Source: CAZZIZ01 sp964654535 (GTDB taxonomy: Bacteria; Bacteroidota; Bacteroidia; Chitinophagales; UBA2359). Taken from it: a stretch of DNA of 10,593 nt. Positions 1 to 6,139 of this stretch are shown one piece after another. The notes below the pieces were generated by a model. That model searched no databases. It worked only from the letters and a program-made list of their open reading frames with translations, and was not told where the DNA came from. Each line of letters begins with the position of its first letter. Position 1 is the stretch's first letter. The stretch spans positions 1-10,593 of the forward strand of contig CAZZIZ010000122.1 of NCBI GenBank assembly GCA_964654535.1, given 5' to 3'. The position numbers and the translations under genes were made by a program.

Positions 1-1760
1 AAAGACTTCCAGAATCCATCAATATTTAAAAGTTCGCCAAGTTTGTATTCAAATGTTTTACTCGTCGTTTTTAAAACTCCAGGATTCTCAATTCCTTGAA
101 CCAAAATGCGCTCGCCTATTGCTTCGTATGGCACACCGGCAAATGGCATTTCGTAGCCCACATATTCTAACGACGACAATTCGCCTTTTCGCTGTAGTCG
201 TTCGCGCAAAACAACTAATTGTTCGAAGAACTTGCTTGCAATATCTTGAGTCGTAAAACCTCTTTTTGATAACTCATAAGGGTATCCGCGATATCGAAGG
301 TCTATCCGTCGCATATACTCCATACTATAATCGTCAGGCGTGACAGCCAGACTAAATTCACGTAGTTGGTAATCGTCTTCTGATTTTAGAGCATCTACGA
401 GGGCTTTGTACAAAGCATCTATAGATTTGTAACCCGATGGAAGCTCGCTTGATTCAAAAGGTGCAGCTAATGTACCACTGGAGTGTAGGTAAGTCTTCTG
501 ACTATCATTAACAACAATTGCTTTACCAGACTGAAAGAACCCCACGTGGTCAAAAACTTGTTCGGTTATTTTTCTTCCCGTCGGATCTACAACAGCAAAT
601 TTTCCATTTTGCTTAACGGTATAAAAACCGAAATGGTGCTCGACGGCATCGTATTCAATTTGAGTGATGGCTTGCCCTTTTCTGTTAACAAGACCATATT
701 TTCCATCCATTGCTACGGATATTAAGGTCTCTTTATCCAAATCTACGTTCCTCTTTTCCATGGTGCCCCCATCGTTGGTAATTCTAAGAAAGGAGATGCC
801 ATCGTATTTGATTGGAAGGATAGTATTTAGATTAAGGTCTATAAGACCAAAAGCGCCTTTTTTCTCGACGATAAAGAGCCCGTGAAATTTGTCTGCGATG
901 AAGTCATATTCTTGCGGAATAATCATCTGCTTTGCAGAAAGCTGATAGATTCCGTGCTTCCCGTTTTTGTCTCCTAAGATTAAGAAGTCTCCTGATTTCT
1001 TTTCCCAGCAGCCTCTGAACTTTTCCATACGCACCTGTTCGGAAAACAAGAGCCTTCCATTCTCATCGAAGAGTGAGTAGTTTCCTTCTAGTCGCGTTAT
1101 AAAATTTTTCTCGGCGATGAGGCTGACATTATCGTAGATTTCTGGTATGTCTTGCTTTCCTTTTGTTAAAAAGCGCACGCCCATTTTGTTGTTCCTACGT
1201 AGTACGAGGCAGTCCGACCGAAAGTCGATTTGACTATAAACAGGAGGGAGTATCTCTTTATAATTTTCATCTATAAGACCATTAGAAGGATTATCGTAGC
1301 TCTTTCTAACCTTAAAGAGGTAATGCTGTTTACCCTCTGCAGTTTTCCCCTTCCTGAAGATTTCGATGTAAGCGTATTCAAAAGGGATCACTACTTTTCT
1401 TTGCTCAATATCATATACTCCCGCATTGTTATAACCGCTCAGCTTATAGAGTCCCGGATAGCTCGCATCTACATATTTATACAAAGGTTTAACCAGTATT
1501 TCCCCAGTTTCAAAATCTTTCAAACCTTTTAACTCTCCCAAAGAAAAGGGATGTACGCCAGTTTTACGATTGACATTATATCGCAGGGGCTCTGGAGAAT
1601 CCTCAACAATTCTCGGCTCTGGTTCATAACGAGGAGGAGGAGAAGGTGTTGGAGGCGCTTCTTCGATCATAGGCTCTGGTTGAGGAGGCGCTTCCATTAA
1701 CTGGGCGTAACAAAGGTTTGAAACAAAGAAAAGCGCGCTTAGAAATATGATAGGTTTCAT
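1..1760 (-). CDS. Secreted WG-repeat protein, 3' end cut by the window
   Basis: An open frame of 586 codons runs from an ATG to the left edge without a stop, so the gene's 3' end lies outside. Residues 1-19 are a signal peptide (basic start, hydrophobic core, LCYA then Gln), so the product is exported to the periplasm or cell surface. Residues 22-58 are a Pro/Glu-rich linker. From about 75 to 430 there are repeated units of the WG-repeat (KWG) type: 'GLID', 'GVYD', 'GIY', 'FGLIDLN', 'YGLVNRKG', 'FAVVDPTG', each followed by 'I(I/L)P..YD' elements. Such beta-repeat proteins are common in Bacteroidota; their ligands are mostly unknown. Residues 440-586 are not WG repeats. They contain a helical, charged stretch and end in a 'YKLGELLNIDGFW' strand pattern that recalls NTF2-like or other small alpha+beta domains, but I cannot name the domain. 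The leader shows no Shine-Dalgarno sequence. The function is unknown; the family call is fairly secure. Confidence 0.85.
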   Translation of the reverse strand, partial: MKPIIFLSALFFVSNLCYAQLMEAPPQPEPMIEEAPPTPSPPPRYEPEPRIVEDSPEPLRYNVNRKTGVHPFSLGELKGLKDFETGEILVKPLYKYVDASYPGLYKLSGYNNAGVYDIEQRKVVIPFEYAYIEIFRKGKTAEGKQHYLFKVRKSYDNPSNGLIDENYKEILPPVYSQIDFRSDCLVLRRNNKMGVRFLTKGKQDIPEIYDNVSLIAEKNFITRLEGNYSLFDENGRLLFSEQVRMEKFRGCWEKKSGDFLILGDKNGKHGIYQLSAKQMIIPQEYDFIADKFHGLFIVEKKGAFGLIDLNLNTILPIKYDGISFLRITNDGGTMEKRNVDLDKETLISVAMDGKYGLVNRKGQAITQIEYDAVEHHFGFYTVKQNGKFAVVDPTGRKITEQVFDHVGFFQSGKAIVVNDSQKTYLHSSGTLAAPFESSELPSGYKSIDALYKALVDALKSEDDYQLREFSLAVTPDDYSMEYMRRIDLRYRGYPYELSKRGFTTQDIASKFFEQLVVLRERLQRKGELSSLEYVGYEMPFAGVPYEAIGERILVQGIENPGVLKTTSKTFEYKLGELLNIDGFWKS

Positions 1761-1829
1761 TTAGGTCAACTTTTAGTGCATTATTAATTTAACCAATCAT
1801 ATCAAACAATTCTCTTTTTCTATTCACAT

Positions 1830-1843
1830 GCGAGAAATCTCGC
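1830..1843. repeat. 14-bp palindrome at the 5' edge of RNA copy 1
   Basis: GCGAGA, AA, TCTCGC forms a perfect 6-bp inverted repeat that overlaps the first bases of the structured RNA element. The second RNA copy lacks it. It could be an operator for the divergent WG-repeat gene or simply an upstream hairpin. Only the symmetry is seen; any role is inference. Confidence 0.35.
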
Positions 1844-1987
1844 AGCCAGGATAGTAGCGGTATGAGGTGCGGCTGCGGTTTCGTGAAGCAAGGAGCGGGG
1901 GTGGATGACCGCCTAGGGAATACGCACCCGCGACTATGCTGAACAAAGCGCAGACGTGCCGAGTACAAGCGGATAGCCTGTTGCTGC
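1842..1987 (+). ncRNA. Structured RNA element, Flavo-1-like, copy 1
   Basis: Outer helix P1 pairs GCAGCCAGG (1842-1850) with CCTGTTGCTGC (1977-1987), leaving a UU bulge. Just inside it are the conserved strands ATAGTAGCGG and AGCGGATAG, which recall the Flavo-1 motif scattered through flavobacterial genomes (identified from memory). P2 pairs 1866-1881 with 1945-1960 (14 of 16 positions pair, including U-G and G-U). P3 pairs GCGGG (1895-1899) with CCCGC (1927-1931). A second copy on the other strand (9864-10008) keeps P1 and the loop sequences but changes P2 and P3 in a compensatory way, which is strong evidence for a folded RNA. The U-G and G-U pairs in P2 exist only in the strand given, which sets the sense. 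The element lies between the divergent start of the WG-repeat gene and the 3' end of marC, so it reads antisense toward marC. The inner conserved loops (GAAGCAAGGAG, GGATGACC, CTAGGGAATAC, CGACTATGCTGAAC) are longer than I expect of Flavo-1. Confidence 0.7.
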
Positions 1988-2008
1988 CCAAAACATTTCC
2001 AAAAAAAT

Positions 2009-2581
2009 CTACAACATCATGTTGCTCTTGAACAACTTGATTGCTAATGCCAAGAGAATAATTCCAAACACACGGCGCAACACTTCGATTCCGCCCTGCC
2101 CTAGTTTCTTTTCCAAATAGGGAATAAACTTTAACACGCCGTAAATGAAAAGTAGATTGAGCAAAACGCCCACCAAGATGTTTTCGTAACTGTACTCTGA
2201 CTTTAGTGAGAGCAGTGTTGTTAGTGTTCCCGCTCCTGCTAAAAGTGGAAAAGCGATTGGCACTATGGACGCTGAACTGGCCGACAGGTTTTCCGACTTA
2301 AATATATGTACGCCCAAAATAAGTTCAAGTGCGATAATAAATATCACAATGGAACCGGCCAGCGCAAAGGATGCGAGATCGATGCCAATTAATCCGAGGA
2401 TGCTTTCTCCGGCAAACAGAAAGGCGAGCATCATAAGCCCTGAGACTATGGTGGCTTTGCCCGACTCTATTTTACCAATCTTGGTTCTGAGATCTACAAA
2501 AACCGGGATGGATCCCAGCACGTCGATTACCGCAAATAGTATGAGGCTAATGGATAGTATTGATCTGATATCGAATGACAT
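2009..2581 (-). CDS. MarC-family integral membrane protein
   Basis: This 190-residue hydrophobic protein has about six predicted membrane segments (roughly 7-27, 45-65, 68-91, 106-126, 133-153, 168-184). Two family hallmarks are visible: 'IDVLGSIPVF' near residue 19, matching the D-P-x-G-x-I-P-x-F motif of MarC/UPF0056 proteins (with Val in place of Pro), and 'VPIAFPLLAGAGTLTT' at 107-122, matching their second conserved repeat. MarC was named for its position beside the multiple-antibiotic-resistance operon in E. coli, but its transport substrate and role are unknown and it does not itself give resistance. The length is slightly below the usual 200-220. The ATG start is supported by a consensus promoter about 20 bp upstream that leaves a very short leader. 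The gene stands alone; a run of seven T follows the stop codon and may help end transcription. Confidence 0.9.
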   Translation of the reverse strand: MSFDIRSILSISLILFAVIDVLGSIPVFVDLRTKIGKIESGKATIVSGLMMLAFLFAGESILGLIGIDLASFALAGSIVIFIIALELILGVHIFKSENLSASSASIVPIAFPLLAGAGTLTTLLSLKSEYSYENILVGVLLNLLFIYGVLKFIPYLEKKLGQGGIEVLRRVFGIILLALAIKLFKSNMML

Positions 2582-2600
2582 TTCATTAAAATTTAGCGCG

Positions 2601-2631
2601 CAAATGTATACTAAGCGTATATAGGGGTCAA
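2601..2631 (-). promoter_or_regulatory. Bacteroidota-type promoter of the marC-like gene
   Basis: On the minus strand a perfect -7 box TACATTTG (TAnnTTTG) is preceded, after a 20-nt spacer, by TTG as -33 element. Both boxes and the spacing fit the sigma-ABfr consensus of Bacteroidota. The start site would fall near 2594, giving a leader of about 13 nt before the ATG. Confidence 0.7.
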
Positions 2632-2668
2632 TAGCTAAATCAAGGTTTTTCGGGGCTTTCGGAGGCCA

Positions 2669-2700
2669 TTGTTGTCATAACAAGTTGTGGCATTGATTTG
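2669..2700 (+). promoter_or_regulatory. Possible promoter of hmgA
   Basis: TTGATTTG (one mismatch to TAnnTTTG) lies 21 or 18 nt downstream of the TTGTTG pair, so the geometry fits a Bacteroidota promoter. It would give a leader of roughly 40 nt. The -7 box lacks the conserved A in second position, so the call is weak. Confidence 0.3.
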
Positions 2701-2748
2701 TAGTCATTAACTTGTTGCTAGTTAAGTTATTAGTCATAATTTCAGCAT

Positions 2749-3921
2749 ATGCCGCACTATCATAGCCAAGGGAAAGTTCCCAAGAAAAGACACACTGCGT
2801 TCCGTCAGCCAAATGGCAAACTGTATCAGGAGGAGCTTTTTTCTACCGAGGGCTTTTCGAATTTGTATTCGTTGATTTATCATATCAATCCGCCAACCGC
2901 GATTTTGCAGGTGGGTGAGCCCTACTCTGTTGCACCTAAAGTTGCATTTGATAAACATTTGATGCCGCGTAGTTTTAAGGGTTTCGAAGTTGCACCAAAG
3001 GATGACTATTTGGAAAGTCGCACTGCGGTTTTAGTTAACGGTGATGTTCATATAAGTTTGGCTGCTCCAAAGAAATCTATGACCGATTACTTCTATAAGA
3101 ACGCCGACGCCGATGAGTTGATTTTTATTCACGAAGGCTCAGGGGTTTTGAAAACGGGTTATGGACATATTGAGTTTGAATACGGCGACTACATTAATAT
3201 CCCTCGCGGAACTACCTACCAGATGACTTTCTTTTCAGAAAAGAACCGTCACTATATTGTCGAATCTTTTTCTCCGGTGGTTTACCCGAAGCGTTATCGC
3301 AATGAACTGGGGCAGTTGCTTGAGCACTCGCCTTACTGCGAGCGCGACATAAAGCAACCGCTCGAAATGATCACCCACGACGAGGAAGGTGAGTTTAAAC
3401 TGCTGATTAAAAAGGAAGGGATGATGTATCCTTACGTTTATCAGTTTCATCCTTTTGATTTCGTGGGTTGGGATGGTTTCCATTATCCCTATGCTTTGTC
3501 GATCCACGATTTTGAACCGATAACTGGTCGTATTCATCAGCCGCCTCCGGTTCATCAGACTTTTTCTGCACGCAACTTTGTGGTTTGCTCTTTTGTACCA
3601 CGTTTATACGACTATCACCCTGACTCGGTGCCGGCTCCTTACGCGCACAGCAATATAGATTCCGATGAAGTGATGTATTACGTCGCTGGTCAGTTTATGA
3701 GCAAGGGTCACGTTGATATTGGTCAGATGTCTTTACATCCTGGTGGTATTCCGCACGGGCCTACGCCTGGCGCTGCTGAAAAGAGTATTGGTAAAACGGG
3801 CACTGAAGAGTTGGCCGTAATGGTCGATACTTTCAAGCCATTGAAGATTACCGAGGCTGCGTTGGGGATTGAGTACAAGGATTATTACTTGAGTTGGTTG
3901 GAGAAAAAGGATACGGTTTAG
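2749..3921 (+). CDS. hmgA: Homogentisate 1,2-dioxygenase
   Basis: Fe(II)-dependent ring-cleaving enzyme that converts homogentisate to maleylacetoacetate in tyrosine and phenylalanine breakdown; cytosolic. The 390-residue length and the start 'MPHYHSQGKVPKKRHTAFR' match the compact Bacteroidota form. By analogy with the human enzyme, the iron ligands are His300 and Glu307 in 'HSNIDSDEVMYY' and His336 in 'LHPGGIPHGP'. The catalytic His292 equivalent is His263 or His269 in 'RIHQPPPVHQTF'. The N-terminal half carries the cupin-like beta domain, including 'ADELIFIHEGSGVLKTGYG' at 121-139 and 'YGDYINIPRGTTY'. All key residues appear present, so the enzyme should be active. No other tyrosine-catabolic gene (hydroxyphenylpyruvate dioxygenase, fumarylacetoacetase) lies in the window, and the gene appears monocistronic, divergent from marC. 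Homology call firm. Confidence 0.95.
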   Translation: MPHYHSQGKVPKKRHTAFRQPNGKLYQEELFSTEGFSNLYSLIYHINPPTAILQVGEPYSVAPKVAFDKHLMPRSFKGFEVAPKDDYLESRTAVLVNGDVHISLAAPKKSMTDYFYKNADADELIFIHEGSGVLKTGYGHIEFEYGDYINIPRGTTYQMTFFSEKNRHYIVESFSPVVYPKRYRNELGQLLEHSPYCERDIKQPLEMITHDEEGEFKLLIKKEGMMYPYVYQFHPFDFVGWDGFHYPYALSIHDFEPITGRIHQPPPVHQTFSARNFVVCSFVPRLYDYHPDSVPAPYAHSNIDSDEVMYYVAGQFMSKGHVDIGQMSLHPGGIPHGPTPGAAEKSIGKTGTEELAVMVDTFKPLKITEAALGIEYKDYYLSWLEKKDTV

Positions 3922-3985
3922 AATCTTGATTTTCAGGATTTTCGGGATGGTCAGGATATTTTCATTTCCGATTTGGCTTTGGTGC

Positions 3986-4050
3986 TTGTCTGAATCAGGG
4001 CCTGTCTCGACCGAAGTGGAGAGATCTAGGATTATAGGATTTACTTAATT
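3986..4050 (+). repeat. Intergenic repeat, copy R1 (65 bp)
   Basis: Three modules follow each other: TTGTCTGAATCAGG, then CCTGTCTCGACCGAAGTGG with AGAG, then CTAGGATTATAGGATTTACT. It matches copy R2 (4699-4763) at 63 of 65 positions. The middle module is an imperfect hairpin (TCTC...GAGA) of the type found between genes throughout Bacteroidota. The preceding bases from 3922 hold further degenerate copies of 'TTTTCAGGATTTTCGGGAT'. Confidence 0.85.
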
Positions 4051-4066
4051 TAAAAACTCAAATTTC

Positions 4067-4561
4067 ATGCGTATCAAAGCTCTCTTTCGGTTTACAGTTC
4101 TGTGCATAGTACTGAGTAATAGCATTTCACTATTCAGTCAAGAAGATAAAGTTATAGAACCCGAAAACGAAACTGCCGTTTTTGACAGCTCACTTGCGCA
4201 ACAATACGGCGCAGACGATTACGGAATGAAGTCTTATGTAATGGCTTTTTTAAAAAAAGGACCAAATCGCGAATTGGATGACAGTACCGCTAGTGCTTTG
4301 CAAGCTGCTCATATGGAAAACATTGGCGCTATGGCTGAAGCTGGCAAATTGGTATTGGCGGGACCATTTTTCGGCGACGGTGATTTACGGGGCATTTACA
4401 TTTTCAACGTGAGCAGTATTGAAGAAGCGGAGGAATTAACCAACTCTGATCCTGCAATTCAAGCGGGGAGTTTGGAAATGGAGTTGATTCAATGGTATGG
4501 TAGTGCTGCGGTTATGGCGATTCCTGAGTTACACGATAAGTTGGCGAAGATTCGGTTTTGA
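4067..4561 (+). CDS. Secreted YCII-domain protein
   Basis: This 164-residue protein has a signal peptide at about 1-25 (MRIK start, hydrophobic core, cleavage near 'LFSQ'), a short acidic linker, and from about residue 56 a YCII (YciI-like) domain: 'SYVMAFLKKGPN', 'LQAAHMENIGAMAEAGKLVLAGPF', 'DLRGIYIFNVSSIEEAEELTNSDPAIQAG'. The His82 and Asp128 positions correspond to the conserved His-Asp pair proposed as the active site of the YCII superfamily. Typical YciI is a cytosolic protein of about 100 residues; an exported version with an extra C-terminal helix ('MAIPELHDKLAKIRF') is a different setting, and no substrate can be named. The gene stands between two near-identical 65-bp direct repeats, which marks it as accessory. 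No Shine-Dalgarno sequence or convincing promoter is visible. The domain call is good; function unknown. Confidence 0.85.
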   Translation: MRIKALFRFTVLCIVLSNSISLFSQEDKVIEPENETAVFDSSLAQQYGADDYGMKSYVMAFLKKGPNRELDDSTASALQAAHMENIGAMAEAGKLVLAGPFFGDGDLRGIYIFNVSSIEEAEELTNSDPAIQAGSLEMELIQWYGSAAVMAIPELHDKLAKIRF

Positions 4562-4681
4562 ATCTTGATGCCCAGGCTGTCTCGAGCGAAGTGGAGAAGG
4601 TGCCTAGGATTTTCAGGATGTATTCTTTTCCTGATTTTCATTTCTCTTATGTCTGAATCAGGATGGGCAGGATTTTCGGGA
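4562..4681 (+). repeat. Degenerate copies of the intergenic repeat (R5, R6)
   Basis: Directly after the YCII gene stop comes a diverged copy (GATGCCCAGG, CTGTCTCGAGCGAAGTGGAG, CCTAGGATTTTCAGGAT). It is followed by a second first-module copy (TGTCTGAATCAGGATGGGC, AGGATTTTCGGGA). An open frame crosses this stretch but consists only of repeat sequence. Confidence 0.7.
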
Positions 4682-4698
4682 GTTTTTGCTTTGCGTAT

Positions 4699-4785
4699 TT
4701 GTCTGAATCAGGGCCTGTCTCGACCGAAGTGGAGAGATCTAGGATTATTGGATTTACTTGATTTTTTTCCCTTCCAATGCTGAAC
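4699..4785 (+). repeat. Intergenic repeat, copy R2
   Basis: Carries the same three modules as R1, differing at two of 65 positions, and extends further rightward into a T-rich tail and CCAATGCTGAA. That tail is also found, with several changes, in the copies around the assembly gap (TTGCAATGCGGAA). Confidence 0.85.
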
Positions 4786-4794
4786 ACGATTTAT

Positions 4795-4887
4795 AAGATT
4801 TATAAGATGAACAGGATGAGGTCGTGGTTCTATACGTCTAGCCATAAAATGTACTAGTCCTGTCTATCCCATCATCTTATAAATCTT
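4795..4887. repeat. 93-bp element with perfect 16-bp terminal inverted repeats
   Basis: AAGATTTATAAGATGA (4795-4810) is the exact reverse complement of TCATCTTATAAATCTT (4872-4887). Just inside, ACAGGA (4811-4816) pairs with TCCTGT (4858-4863), with an 8-nt bulge on the right side. The centre holds no reading frame. It is either a long imperfect hairpin or a small non-autonomous mobile relic. Sequences of the type 'ATCTTATAAATCTTG' recur between genes in many Bacteroidota, which supports a dispersed repeat. Confidence 0.6.
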
Positions 4888-4898
4888 GTTCTACCCTC

Positions 4899-4942
4899 TT
4901 GTCTGAATCAGGATTCACAGGATTATAGGATTTACTTGATTA
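4899..4942 (+). repeat. Intergenic repeat, partial copy R7
   Basis: The first module TTGTCTGAATCAGGATT is joined directly to the third (CACAGGATTATAGGATTTAC), and the TCTCGA...GAGA middle module is missing. This shows that the modules can be lost separately. Together with R5, R6, R2 and the 93-bp element it fills the gene-free stretch 4562-4960. Confidence 0.75.
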
Positions 4943-4969
4943 GTTCAGGACTCAAAGCGCCAAATAGCG

Positions 4970-5046
4970 ACGACAATTCGAACTAAAATTGCGACAAGTG
5001 TCGTTATAGCAGTGTAATTTGTCGTATCTTTAGCGAAACTTGTCAT
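4970..5046 (+). promoter_or_regulatory. Phased operator array upstream of the xre-res operon
   Basis: There are five half-sites. CGACA occurs at 4971 and 4992 (reverse orientation), TGTCG at 4999 and 5020, and TGTCA at 5041 (forward). Neighbours of the same orientation are exactly 21 bp apart (two helical turns). The inner pair forms CGACA-AG-TGTCG, a perfect dyad centred at 4997.5, and the 4971 and 5020 sites are symmetrical about the same centre. The last site ends two bases before the xre ATG. Xre antitoxins of this family are DNA-binding autoregulators, so this is the likely operator. The assignment of the protein to the site is inference; the spacing is seen directly. Confidence 0.75.
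5025..5032 (+). promoter_or_regulatory. Probable -7 box of the xre-res promoter
   Basis: TATCTTTA matches TAnnTTTG except for the last base and lies between the fourth and fifth operator half-sites. The expected -33 position (near 5003-5005) overlaps the third half-site, where only a poor GTT is seen. Transcription would start near 5040, giving a leader of about 8 nt. Such overlap with operator sites is what an autorepressed promoter should show. Confidence 0.4.
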
Positions 5047-5047
5047 T

Positions 5048-5473
5048 ATGAAAGTAGAAGAAGCCATAGCCTTATACCACAGCAATCACCTCGATGATCA
5101 AAACATCGTGCGCATTATTGCATCTTTGAGTAAGGGTATTTCCTTTCCCAAGTTTTCTGCACTCACCAAAAATCTACCCTTCAGCCTTAAGGAGTGGGCT
5201 TCGTTTTTACATCTCACGGAGCGATCTTTGCAGCGCTACAAAAAAGACAAAAAGACTTTCGCGCCTATACACGCCGAAAAGATTGCCACCATTAAAATTC
5301 TTTTCCAAAAAGGCAGTTCCGTTTTCGGCGATGAGTCTGCTTTTTATACTTGGCTCAACACTAAGAGTATTGCTTTGGGTGGCGAGTTGCCTATTTCGTT
5401 TTTGTATAGTTCTTTTGGTATTCAGCTTATTCTCGACGAGCTGGGTCGCATCGAGCATGGTGTGCTGGCTTAG
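5048..5473 (+). CDS. Xre/MbcA-type antitoxin
   Basis: Antitoxin of a type II module, 141 residues. The N-terminal two thirds form a helical DNA-binding region: 'FSLKEWASFLHLTERSLQRYKK' at about 45-66 reads as a helix-turn-helix. The C-terminal part, 'FYTWLNTKSIALGGELPISFLYSSFGIQLILDELGRIEHGVLA' split over about 99-141, is the toxin-binding DUF2384 (MbcA/ParS/Xre C-terminal) domain with its conserved Leu-x-Pro, Ser/Thr, Gly, and 'L.RIEHGV' ending. It should bind and block the RES toxin encoded 2 bp downstream and, alone or as the complex, repress the shared promoter through the phased half-sites. The ATG lies 2 bp after the last half-site. Gene order antitoxin-toxin is the usual one for this family. 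The family call is strong. Confidence 0.9.
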   Translation: MKVEEAIALYHSNHLDDQNIVRIIASLSKGISFPKFSALTKNLPFSLKEWASFLHLTERSLQRYKKDKKTFAPIHAEKIATIKILFQKGSSVFGDESAFYTWLNTKSIALGGELPISFLYSSFGIQLILDELGRIEHGVLA

Positions 5474-5475
5474 TA

Positions 5476-5940
5476 GTGGAAGTTTTTCGATTAAGTAAGG
5501 CAAAGTATTCCGAGGATCTTTCTGGTCGCGGTGCAGAATTGCATGGCGGTCGATGGAACTCCAAAGGCTTTCCTATGCTCTACACTTCTGCCAATCGTGC
5601 GCTGTGTATGGCGGAAATTGCAGTTCACGTTCCGCTCGGCTTGATTCCCAGAGGCTATTTACTGATGTCTATCAATGTTCCATCGAGCATAAAAATCAAA
5701 CGCTTAAGCGAATCAAGTTTACCAAAAAACTGGAAGGACTTTCAATTCACTCAAAGCACCCAAAAAATTGGTGATGACTTTATCAAAGCCGGGAAGTTTG
5801 CTATTCTGGAAGTCCCATCTGCAGTAGTAGAAGGTGATAGCAATTTCTTAATTAATCCCAGACATAAGGACGCGAAGAAAATTAAGTTGAAGGAGTCGGT
5901 GCCGTTTTCGTTTGATGAGCGTTTGTTTCGGCTGGTATAA
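5476..5940 (+). CDS. RES-domain toxin (NAD+-depleting)
   Basis: A 154-residue RES-domain protein, named for its conserved Arg, Glu and Ser. Visible motifs are 'VFRLSKAKY' at 3-11, 'GGRWNSKGFPMLYTS' at 24-38 (Arg26, Tyr36), 'ALCMAEIAVHV' at 42-52 (Glu47), 'ILEVPSAVV' at 110-118 (Ser115) and 'NFLINPRHKD' at 123-132 (Asn127, His130). All catalytic positions of the family are present, so the toxin is likely intact. Characterised members stop growth by degrading NAD+; their fold resembles ADP-ribosyltransferases. The best start is a GTG two bases after the antitoxin stop, so translation is probably coupled and weaker than for the antitoxin, which fits the need for antitoxin excess. An inner ATG (Met34) would remove Arg26 and is unlikely. 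The 3' end runs directly into an intergenic repeat. Confidence 0.9.
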   Translation: MEVFRLSKAKYSEDLSGRGAELHGGRWNSKGFPMLYTSANRALCMAEIAVHVPLGLIPRGYLLMSINVPSSIKIKRLSESSLPKNWKDFQFTQSTQKIGDDFIKAGKFAILEVPSAVVEGDSNFLINPRHKDAKKIKLKESVPFSFDERLFRLV

Positions 5941-5944
5941 CTAT

Positions 5945-6039
5945 TTGTCTGAATCATGATGCCCAGGCCTGTCTCGACCGAAGTGGAGAGAGCTAGGCGT
6001 TAAGGATTTACTTGATTTCTTTTCCTTGCAATGCGGAAA
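5945..6039 (+). repeat. Intergenic repeat, copy R3, ending at the gap
   Basis: Carries all three modules (TTGTCTGAATCATGATG, CCTGTCTCGACCGAAGTGG, GGATTTACTTGATT) plus the tail TTGCAATGCGGAAA. Its last 55 bases (5985-6039) are repeated without a single difference directly after the N run. Confidence 0.85.
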
Positions 6040-6139
6040 NNNNNNNNNNNNNNNNNNNNNNNNNNNNNNNNNNNNNNNNNNNNNNNNNNNNNNNNNNNNN
6101 NNNNNNNNNNNNNNNNNNNNNNNNNNNNNNNNNNNNNNN
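6040..6139. other. Assembly gap, exactly 100 N
   Basis: A run of 100 N is the usual placeholder for a gap of unknown size. Any open frame drawn across it is meaningless. The identical 55-bp flanks suggest that the two contigs overlap here. Confidence 0.98.

Noticed and set aside
664..885. Plus-strand frames in the first 1.5 kb
   Set aside because: The minus strand carries a continuous 586-codon WG-repeat frame with a signal peptide; the plus frames are its shadows.
2265..2624. 119-codon frame on the plus strand
   Set aside because: It is antisense to the marC-like gene, whose motifs, membrane segments and promoter are convincing.
4565..4783. 72-codon open frame after the YCII gene
   Set aside because: It is made wholly of intergenic repeat modules; its peptide reflects the repeat words and has no family resemblance.
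4795..4887. The 93-bp inverted-repeat element as a transcription terminator
   Set aside because: The loop is long, the arms are AT-rich, and no U-run follows on either strand.
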